Positions 1 through 5,177 of a stretch of 5,720 nt of DNA are shown piece after piece. Origin of the DNA: RGIG5270 sp045657185. Lineage in GTDB: Bacteria > Verrucomicrobiota > Lentisphaeria > Victivallales > Victivallaceae. How positions within the stretch are numbered: the first letter of the stretch is position 1; the number at the start of each line of letters is the position of its first letter. Where the stretch lies: the NCBI GenBank assembly GCA_045657185.1, contig JAZOSO010000053.1:1-5720 (forward strand), given 5' to 3'. The translations under genes and the position numbers were made by a program. The notes under the pieces were generated by a model. The model saw nothing but the letters and a program-made list of their open reading frames with translations, did no database searches and had not been told where the DNA came from.

Positions 1-170
1 GACATCATCCGGCCGCTGACATTCTCGCGCCAGCGTCACATCGCACCGGGTCGTACCCGGCGCCGGGTGCAGGGGCGGCGTAAGCCCCTGCAAAAAAACG
101 CAAGTTAAAGTTATCTCCCCATATTGGGAACAGTACATTAAACAAATACCCGAAGTCCGTCAAATACACT
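1..170. other. Left-edge non-coding segment with GC-rich island
   Basis: No gene is supported here. Bases 1-90 are about 71% G+C (64 of 90), while 91-170 are about 36%, so there is a sharp break at an A7 run (92-98). Reading frame 1 on the plus strand is open from 1 to a TAA at 106-108, giving 35 codons rich in Arg and Pro. In such GC-rich sequence that is not evidence of coding, although it could be the tail of a gene lying to the left. The AT-rich half (99-170) is the 3' flank of thiN and contains no convincing terminator. The GC-rich half may be the end of a dispersed repeat or of an inserted element. That is inference, because only one copy is visible. Confidence 0.5.
46..92. repeat. Cluster of nested inverted repeats
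   Basis: Three dyads lie back to back. CCGGGT (46-51) pairs with ACCCGG (55-60) across a 3-base loop. ACCCGGCGCCGGGT (55-68) is a perfect 14-bp palindrome, so the 55-60 arm can pair either way. TGCAGGGGC (68-76) pairs perfectly over 9 bp with GCCCCTGCA (84-92) around a 7-base loop and is followed by A residues to 98. As RNA or single-stranded DNA this would fold very stably. On the plus strand the hairpin is followed by A, and on the minus strand the T7 run comes before the hairpin, so neither orientation matches a canonical intrinsic terminator. A REP-like or other dispersed palindromic repeat is possible. Confidence 0.65.
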
Positions 171-812
171 TTATTTCAGTTTGACGGCGCGATATATCAA
201 AACCGGATGATGCGGTTCAAAATCAAGCGAAAAAGTATCAGAAAGAGCTTCATTCAATGTTGCCTGATACCAGTAACTCAACTTCAAATCTTTTATCGGG
301 TATTTGAGATTTTCAGAGTTATGTATGACAAGCTCACTGTCAAGTGAAATAATGGAAATCTGTTCACCCTTTACAGCAGGAAATGTCCCGCCCTCAAAAA
401 TCACAAAAAATTCGCCGTGGTCGGTTATCATTTTTATATTCGGAAGTTCCTCCGCATAAAGAGCAAGCAATGAAAGATTGCCGAGAGTATGGTCTTCTCG
501 TTTGCCCGTTGCCCCGAGAATTACGACATCCTTATAATTTTTTGAACGGCAATAGCGGAAAGCCTTGCTCAAATCGTTGCTTTCCTGCTCGGCAACATGG
601 ATAATTTTATCGGCAAATTTCTGTCTTAATTGAAATGCGAGACTGTCAAGGTCACCGACGATTGCGTCAGGTTCAAGTCCGAAACGGAGAAGTTTCTCCG
701 CCGCACCGTCACAGCAGATAATGCGTTCCGCCTGTTTGAGTATCTTCATTGTGCGCGGAGTTGACGGAAAATCGCCGTCAGCAAGAATCACAGTTGAATA
801 TTTTTCAGTCAT
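171..812 (-). CDS. thiN: Thiamine pyrophosphokinase (ThiN/TPK family)
   Basis: This 213 aa cytosolic enzyme should transfer pyrophosphate from ATP to thiamine, giving thiamine diphosphate. Recognisable family motifs, in order, are CDGAAE (34-39), the acidic GDLDS motif (53-57), ESNDLSKA (77-84) and GATGKREDHTLGN (100-112), which together match the catalytic domain of bacterial thiamine pyrophosphokinases. Residues about 140-213 fit the smaller C-terminal thiamine-binding beta domain, though they are less conserved; LNEA (186-189) stands where many relatives have an SNE-like motif. Length is normal for the family. I chose the ATG at 810-812 because GAGG lies 6 bases upstream of it. An in-frame ATG at 822-824 would add four residues but overlaps that ribosome binding site and has none of its own. 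The gene overlaps the upstream transporter gene by 8 bases (ATGACTGA), which suggests translational coupling in a thiamine salvage operon. Confidence 0.9.
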   Translation of the reverse strand: MTEKYSTVILADGDFPSTPRTMKILKQAERIICCDGAAEKLLRFGLEPDAIVGDLDSLAFQLRQKFADKIIHVAEQESNDLSKAFRYCRSKNYKDVVILGATGKREDHTLGNLSLLALYAEELPNIKMITDHGEFFVIFEGGTFPAVKGEQISIISLDSELVIHNSENLKYPIKDLKLSYWYQATLNEALSDTFSLDFEPHHPVLIYRAVKLK

Positions 813-1500
813 TTTTAACCTCATTTGCCCATTGAAAATAGAAAATTATTCCGTTGGCAAGCGCAATGCACCACATGAGCAGACTTGCAACTGCACCGCC
901 TTCCGACATAAAAATTTTAAGCCACATAATAATTGAAGCGACATTGACGACTGTCCACAAAAACCACTGTTCAGCACATCTTTTGACCGTCATAATCATT
1001 GCAGCAACCGACAGAACCGTTGTCAAACTGTCAATCCCCGGCGTTCTGCCGCCGATGAATTTCAAAAGTGCGGCATAAACAATTATGCCCGCCGCAGATG
1101 CCGCAGCAAGTATCAGTCTGCCCTTTAAATTCAGTTTTGTTTTGTAAATCTCCTGCTGCTGATTCAGATGTTTTTTCCAGAAAAAAAGTCCGACAAACAT
1201 CATCGGGAAATAATACCCCCAATTCAGCATGACTTCACCGAAAAGCTGATATTGATATGAAATAAGCCCGTAGCAGAAACTGTTTATTATTCCGAAAAAG
1301 TAACAGCTTACCTTGCCTTTGCCCGCCCACAATGCGTACCATGTACTTGTCAGTGCAGAGATGATGCCGAGCAAATTATCTTTCAGAACCAGAGACAGAA
1401 TTATAATGGCAAGGCTGCAGAAAATCATCCAGCCGATTTCCCATTTTTTCCAACCGCTAAATTCAGATAAAACAAATTTTTTAATCTTTATAACATCCAT
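805..1500 (-). CDS. pnuT: PnuC-family vitamin transporter, probably thiamine (PnuT-like)
   Basis: This 231 aa polytopic membrane protein belongs to the PnuC family of facilitators, related in fold to SWEET transporters. About seven to eight hydrophobic segments can be read, near residues 24-40, 43-58, 64-82, 88-107, 128-148, 157-173, 178-196 and 203-222. Family-like landmarks are the GKGKVSCYFFGIINSFCYG stretch (60-78), FGEVMLNWGYYFPMMFVGLFFW (87-108) and the D157...KRCAEQWFLW (173-182) block followed by a polar VVN (184-186). PnuC proteins carry nicotinamide riboside, while PnuT members carry thiamine. The overlap with thiN favours thiamine, with the kinase trapping the substrate after facilitated diffusion. 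Substrate cannot be settled from the protein alone, so the symbol rests on context. AGGTG (1505-1509, minus strand) lies 4 bases before the ATG and supports this start. Confidence 0.8.
   Translation of the reverse strand: MDVIKIKKFVLSEFSGWKKWEIGWMIFCSLAIIILSLVLKDNLLGIISALTSTWYALWAGKGKVSCYFFGIINSFCYGLISYQYQLFGEVMLNWGYYFPMMFVGLFFWKKHLNQQQEIYKTKLNLKGRLILAAASAAGIIVYAALLKFIGGRTPGIDSLTTVLSVAAMIMTVKRCAEQWFLWTVVNVASIIMWLKIFMSEGGAVASLLMWCIALANGIIFYFQWANEVKND
819..822 (-). promoter_or_regulatory. Ribosome binding site deciding the thiN start
   Basis: The minus strand reads GAGG here, 6 bases before the ATG at 810-812. It lies inside the last codons of the transporter gene, as expected for a translationally coupled pair. 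It supports the shorter thiN start over the ATG at 822-824. Confidence 0.6.
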
Positions 1501-1617
1501 AATTCACCTGTTTTGATTTGACATTTCATATAAAATACCATATTTCAGATAAAATTCCACAAGTTAAAGCGTTTTTTTTCAGTTTTTATCTTGAAAAATA
1601 ACTAAAATGCAGTAAAT

Positions 1618-1629
1618 TACATATATGTA
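1618..1629. repeat. Perfect 12-bp palindrome, possible operator
   Basis: TACATATATGTA is a perfect 12-bp dyad. It sits 56 bases before the pfp start and just downstream of the weak candidate -10 element. With one mismatched pair (1617/1630), symmetry continues for two more pairs. Such a position would suit a repressor site, but AT-rich DNA produces such palindromes by chance and no second copy was found in the window. Confidence 0.3.
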
Positions 1630-1671
1630 TTTAAAGTGTATTTTTTTCTCAACTTTTTAATAACATAACTG

Positions 1672-1676
1672 AAAGG
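1672..1676 (+). promoter_or_regulatory. Ribosome binding site of pfp
   Basis: AAAGG lies 9 bases before the ATG at 1686-1688. The spacing is slightly long but acceptable. It fixes the start, since no other in-frame start with a purine-rich leader is nearby. Confidence 0.55.
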
Positions 1677-1685
1677 TTACAAAAA

Positions 1686-3326
1686 ATGGCTATTTCTCCG
1701 CTTCAGAAAGCCCGCAGTGCTTACGCACCCAAACTCCCCGTCGCCCTCCGCAAAGGCGCTCTCGTCAAAGTTGTTTCAGGTGAACCCACCACAGCTGTCA
1801 GCGATGTTGACAAAATCAAAGCTCTTTTCCCCTCAACTTTCGGCAGTCCCGTTCTGACTTTTGAACAGGGCGAAGGTGCAAAAGGCAACGCTATCAACGT
1901 CGGTGTTATTCTTTCCGGCGGTCAGGCTCCCGGCGGTCACAACGTTATCGCAGGTCTTTTTGACGGTATCAAATCAATCAATGCCGACAGCAAACTCTAC
2001 GGCTTCCTCAAAGGACCCGACGGTCTGGTCAAAAACGAATTCATGGAACTTACCGCTGACATCATTGATGCCTACCGCAACACCGGCGGTTTTGACATGA
2101 TCGGTTCAGGCCGTACCAAACTTGAAACTGAAGAACAGTTCAAAAAAGGCGCAGAAAACTGCAAAGCTCTCAACATCTCCGCTCTCGTTATCATCGGCGG
2201 TGACGACTCCAACACCAATGCATGTCTCCTCGCTGAATACTACAAAGGCAACAATATTCCCATTCAGGTCATCGGCTGCCCCAAAACCATTGACGGCGAC
2301 CTCAAAAATGAATGGATTGAAACCAGTTTCGGTTTTGATACCGCATGCCGCGTTTACAGCGAACTTATCGGCAATATCGGCCGTGACGCCAACTCCGCTA
2401 AAAAATACTGGCACTTCATCAAACTGATGGGCCGTTCTGCTTCTCACATCGCTCTCGAATGCGCTCTCCAGACTCAGCCCAACGTCGCTATCATCTCCGA
2501 AGAAGTCGAAGCCAAGAAAATGACTCTCGGTGAAGTTGTCAACTCCATTGCCAAAGCTGTTATCGCACGTGCTGACAAAGGCTTGAACTTCGGTGTTGCC
2601 CTCATTCCCGAAGGCTTGATTGAATTCATCCCCGAAATCAAATCTCTTATCGCTGAACTCAACGACCTGCTCGCACAGGAAGCCGCAGAATTCGGCAAAC
2701 TCAACGATGCTGATTCAAAAATCGCTTTTGTCGTCGGCAAACTCGGTGCAGAATCCAAAGCCGTCTTCACCTCACTTCCCAAAGGCATCCAGCTCCAGCT
2801 CTGCAATGACCGTGACCCCCACGGCAACGTTCAGGTTTCTCTCATCGAAACTGAAAAAATGCTTGCTGAAATGGTCAAAACCCAGCTCAAATCAATGCCT
2901 GAATTCAAAGGCAAATTCTCAACTCAGGTTCACTTCTTCGGTTACGAAGGCCGCTGTGCAGCTCCCTCCAACTTTGACGCTGACTACTGTTACAGCCTCG
3001 GTTTCAACGCCGCAGCTCTCATCGGCGCAGGCAAAACCGGTTACATGTCCAGCGTCCGCAACAATATCAAGAAATCTGATGAATGGATCGCCGGCGGTAT
3101 TCCGATCACTATGATGATGAATATTGAACGCCGTCACGGCCACGACAAACCCGTTATCAAAAAAGCTCTCGTCGAACTCGACGGCAAACCCTTTGCTTAC
3201 TTTGCCGCCAACCGCGACAAATGGGCTGTTGAAACCGCTTATGTCTATCCCGGTCCCATCCAGTATTTCGGTCCCTCCGAAGTCTGTGACCTCGTCAGCA
3301 AGACTTTGACCTGCGAAAAAGCATAA
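1686..3326 (+). CDS. pfp: Pyrophosphate-dependent 6-phosphofructokinase (long PFP type)
   Basis: This 546 aa cytosolic glycolytic enzyme should convert fructose 6-phosphate and PPi reversibly to fructose 1,6-bisphosphate and phosphate. Visible motifs are LSGGQAPGGHN (76-86), GGDDSNTNA (171-179), PKTIDGDLK (199-207), MGRSASHIALE (248-258), PEG (308-310) and GYEGRC (419-424). D174 and K200 occupy the two positions that are Gly104 and Gly124 in ATP-using E. coli PfkA; Asp and Lys there mark PPi specificity. D203 is the expected catalytic base. The length and an insert around 310-410 match the long PFP group found in plants, spirochaetes, chlamydiae and other bacteria, rather than the PfkA type of about 320 aa. 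Proline codons are strongly skewed to CCC (20 of 23), which suggests high expression. It is probably the first gene of an operon with gatC and gatA. Confidence 0.95.
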   Translation: MAISPLQKARSAYAPKLPVALRKGALVKVVSGEPTTAVSDVDKIKALFPSTFGSPVLTFEQGEGAKGNAINVGVILSGGQAPGGHNVIAGLFDGIKSINADSKLYGFLKGPDGLVKNEFMELTADIIDAYRNTGGFDMIGSGRTKLETEEQFKKGAENCKALNISALVIIGGDDSNTNACLLAEYYKGNNIPIQVIGCPKTIDGDLKNEWIETSFGFDTACRVYSELIGNIGRDANSAKKYWHFIKLMGRSASHIALECALQTQPNVAIISEEVEAKKMTLGEVVNSIAKAVIARADKGLNFGVALIPEGLIEFIPEIKSLIAELNDLLAQEAAEFGKLNDADSKIAFVVGKLGAESKAVFTSLPKGIQLQLCNDRDPHGNVQVSLIETEKMLAEMVKTQLKSMPEFKGKFSTQVHFFGYEGRCAAPSNFDADYCYSLGFNAAALIGAGKTGYMSSVRNNIKKSDEWIAGGIPITMMMNIERRHGHDKPVIKKALVELDGKPFAYFAANRDKWAVETAYVYPGPIQYFGPSEVCDLVSKTLTCEKA

Positions 3327-3343
3327 CATTCAGGGTTGTCATC

Positions 3344-3646
3344 ATGGCTGAAAATTCAATCGATGTCCGTTATGTGGCAGACTTGGCCCGACTCAAACTT
3401 GATGAGGGCCAAATTGAAAAATTGCAGAAAGATATGGAAGCCATCCTTTCATATATCAGCGAACTCAATGAACTTGATGTCAGCTCCATTGAGCCGACCG
3501 CACACGCCGCACCTTTGACCAATGTCATCCGCGAAGATGCCGTCGGCGAACCTTTCGGCCGTGTATTGCTTGACAATGCACCCGAACTCGTCAGGGAAGA
3601 AACAATCAAACTGCCGCGGGTACTCCCCGGTGAAGGGAGTAATTGA
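3344..3646 (+). CDS. gatC: Asp-tRNA(Asn)/Glu-tRNA(Gln) amidotransferase subunit C
   Basis: This 100 aa protein is the small subunit of the GatCAB amidotransferase, which converts mischarged Glu-tRNA(Gln) and Asp-tRNA(Asn) to the correct amide forms. GatC wraps around the GatA-GatB interface and stabilises GatA. Family features are visible: an N-terminal VADLARLKLDEGQ helix (residues 11-23), a DMEAILSYISELNELDVSSIEP segment (30-51), then NVIREDAVGE (60-69), LLDNAPE (74-80) and a C-terminal IKLPRVL (88-94) that resembles the usual VP-V ending. Length is typical for the family. The ATG is preceded by AGGG (3332-3335) 8 bases away. It begins 17 bases after the pfp stop and ends 1 base before gatA, so translation is probably coupled to gatA. 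Confidence 0.93.
   Translation: MAENSIDVRYVADLARLKLDEGQIEKLQKDMEAILSYISELNELDVSSIEPTAHAAPLTNVIREDAVGEPFGRVLLDNAPELVREETIKLPRVLPGEGSN
3635..3639 (+). promoter_or_regulatory. Ribosome binding site deciding the gatA start
   Basis: GGGAG, within the longer AAGGGAG run (3633-3639), lies 8 bases before the ATG at 3648-3650 and inside the last codons of gatC. It supports the 488 aa GatA over the longer in-frame extension from 3522, which lies entirely over gatC in another frame. Confidence 0.75.
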
Positions 3647-3647
3647 T

Positions 3648-5114
3648 ATGGATTTTCAGCATTCAACCATCCATGAACTGGCAGAACTTCTTGCTCAGGG
3701 CAAAACCTCTGCCGTTCAAATGCTTGATGATTTTCTCAGCCGCATTGACGCGCACGACAGCAAAATCGGTGCTTTTATCAGCATTGACCGCGACTCTGCA
3801 CGCAAAGCCGCTGAAGAATCCGATGCACGCCGTGCCGCCGGCAAAGAATTGTCTCCCTATGACGGTATCCTTATCGGTATCAAGGACTGCATAAGTGTCA
3901 AAGGCGACCATATCGCCTCTGCATCTCAAATTCTTTCAAATGTCATATCTCCGTATGATTCAACCGTTGTTGAACGCTTGAAAGCCAAAGGTTTCATTCC
4001 TTTCGGCAGATTGAACATGGATGAGTTTGCCATGGGAAGTTCCTGTGAAAACAGCTCTTTCCTCAAAACTCACAATCCGTTCAATACCGATTGCGTTCCC
4101 GGCGGTTCTTCCGGCGGCTCTGCCGCCGCTGTTGCCGCAAGATTTGTTCCTGCCGCACTCGGTTCTGATACCGGCGGTTCAATCCGTCAGCCTGCCGCAT
4201 TCTGCGGTATTGTCGGTGTCAAACCGACCTACGGATTAGTCTCCCGCAACGGTCTTGTGGCTTTTGCCTCCAGTCTTGACCAGATAGGTCCGATGACTCA
4301 GGATGTGGAAGACAGTGCAATCATTCTCGAATGTATCGCCGGCAACGACAAAATGGACTCAACCACTTTGCCGGTTGAACCCAAAGCATACGCCAACGCC
4401 GTCAAAAACGCTCCCGCTGATTTGAAAGGTGTCAAAATCGGTTTGCCCAAACAGTATTTTGAAGCCCCCGGCATGAGCGAAGGAATGAAAAAAGGCTGCA
4501 ATGAAGCTATCGCCCTTTTGAAATCTCTCGGCGCAGAACTCGTTGAAGTTGACATGCCGCATACAAAATATGCAGTTGCAGTCTATTATATCATTGCTAC
4601 TGCAGAGGCAAGTGCCAATCTCGCCCGCTTTGACGGCATCCGCTACGGCAAACGCGTTCCCGACAAAGACTTGCTTGAAACATATCTTGAAAGCCGCGGT
4701 CAGGGATTCGGTGAAGAAGTCCGCCGCCGTATTCTGCTCGGTACTTATGTTCTCTCAAGCGGTTATTATGATGCTTATTATCTGAAAGCTCAGAAAGTCC
4801 GTACGCTCATCCGTCAGGACTTTGCCGAAGCCGCAAAGAAATGCGATGTCATCTTTACCCCTGTAACACCTGACGTTGCATTCAAATTCGGTGCAAAGAG
4901 TGACCCTCTGAGCATGTATCTGTCGGATATTTTCACCATTGCATTGAACTTGTCAGGCAACTGCGGTATCAGCGTTCCTGCCTGTCTTGATGCAGACGGT
5001 ATGCCGATAGGTATGCAGTTTATCGCTCCTGCACTTGAAGAGGAAAAACTTTTCTCTGTTGCTGCTGTTTTTGAAAAGAACAGAGCTTGCAAAGAAATTT
5101 TCCCCGCACTTTGA
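3648..5114 (+). CDS. gatA: Asp-tRNA(Asn)/Glu-tRNA(Gln) amidotransferase subunit A
   Basis: This 488 aa amidase-signature protein hydrolyses glutamine and feeds ammonia to GatB for tRNA-dependent amidation. The Ser-cisSer-Lys triad is intact: K79 in GIKD (77-80), S154 in PGGSSGGS (151-158) and S178 in GSDTGGSIRQPAAFCG (172-187), the same residue numbers as in Staphylococcus aureus GatA. NMDEFAMGSS (123-132), NPF (143-145) and SSLDQIGP (208-215) are also GatA-like and separate it from general amidases. Differences from common GatA are DCIS after K79 (usually DN-I) and IASASQIL (89-96), where many have TTCASK-L. The start at 3648 follows gatC after one base and has a good ribosome binding site. 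No gatB follows in this window, so it should lie elsewhere. Transcription ends at the terminator just downstream. Confidence 0.95.
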   Translation: MDFQHSTIHELAELLAQGKTSAVQMLDDFLSRIDAHDSKIGAFISIDRDSARKAAEESDARRAAGKELSPYDGILIGIKDCISVKGDHIASASQILSNVISPYDSTVVERLKAKGFIPFGRLNMDEFAMGSSCENSSFLKTHNPFNTDCVPGGSSGGSAAAVAARFVPAALGSDTGGSIRQPAAFCGIVGVKPTYGLVSRNGLVAFASSLDQIGPMTQDVEDSAIILECIAGNDKMDSTTLPVEPKAYANAVKNAPADLKGVKIGLPKQYFEAPGMSEGMKKGCNEAIALLKSLGAELVEVDMPHTKYAVAVYYIIATAEASANLARFDGIRYGKRVPDKDLLETYLESRGQGFGEEVRRRILLGTYVLSSGYYDAYYLKAQKVRTLIRQDFAEAAKKCDVIFTPVTPDVAFKFGAKSDPLSMYLSDIFTIALNLSGNCGISVPACLDADGMPIGMQFIAPALEEEKLFSVAAVFEKNRACKEIFPAL

Positions 5115-5125
5115 TATTAACATAT

Positions 5126-5165
5126 TGCGGAAAGGGTTCATCTCCCCTTTCCGCATTTAATTTTT
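5126..5165 (+). terminator. Intrinsic terminator after gatA
   Basis: TGCGGAAAGGG (5126-5136) pairs perfectly over 11 bp with CCCTTTCCGCA (5145-5155) around an 8-base loop, followed by TTTAATTTTT (5156-5165). It starts 12 bases after the gatA stop. The minus strand lacks a T-tract after the stem, so it should act only on plus-strand transcripts. The T-tract is broken by AA, which could allow some read-through into the next gene. Confidence 0.85.
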
Positions 5166-5171
5166 AAAGGA
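5166..5171 (+). promoter_or_regulatory. Ribosome binding site of the unknown downstream gene
   Basis: AAAGGA lies 6 bases before the ATG at 5178-5180 and directly touches the terminator T-tract. It is a good Shine-Dalgarno match and supports this start. Confidence 0.7.
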
Positions 5172-5177
5172 CAGAAA

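Larger units (their letters stand above)
1501..1685. promoter_or_regulatory. Divergent promoter region between pnuT/thiN and pfp/gatCA
   Basis: This AT-rich spacer must carry the promoters of both divergent transcripts. On the plus strand, TTGAAA (1591-1596) followed 16 bases later by TAAATT (1613-1618) is a weak sigma-70-like pair. TAAAAT (1603-1608) is a better -10 match but lacks a good -35. TTGACA (1518-1523) is a perfect -35 hexamer, but the element 17 bases downstream (TATTTC) is poor. On the minus strand, TATTTT (complement of about 1533-1538) is a possible -10 without a clear -35. No promoter can be named firmly. No TPP riboswitch core (CTGAGA on either strand) is present. Confidence 0.4.

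Noticed and set aside
68..98. Hairpin plus homopolymer run as a thiN terminator
   Set aside because: On the minus strand the T7 run precedes the hairpin rather than following it, and on the plus strand the hairpin is followed by A, so neither direction fits an intrinsic terminator.
813..824. Four-residue longer thiN start at the ATG 822-824
   Set aside because: It overlaps the GAGG ribosome binding site used by the ATG at 810-812 and has no purine-rich site of its own.
1518..1546. TTGACA as the main pfp promoter
   Set aside because: The -35 hexamer is perfect, but the hexamer at 17-base spacing (TATTTC) matches only half of the -10 consensus and would imply a leader of about 130 bases; kept only as a candidate.
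2106..2447. Antisense open frame inside pfp, with similar ones at 2474-2827 and 2919-3329
   Set aside because: They are opposite a strongly conserved gene with skewed codon use, which keeps antisense frames open; their translations show no recognisable domain.
3522..3647. N-terminal extension of GatA by 42 residues
   Set aside because: It lies wholly over gatC in another frame, resembles no GatA sequence, and the ATG at 3648 has a good ribosome binding site and gives family-standard catalytic residue numbering.
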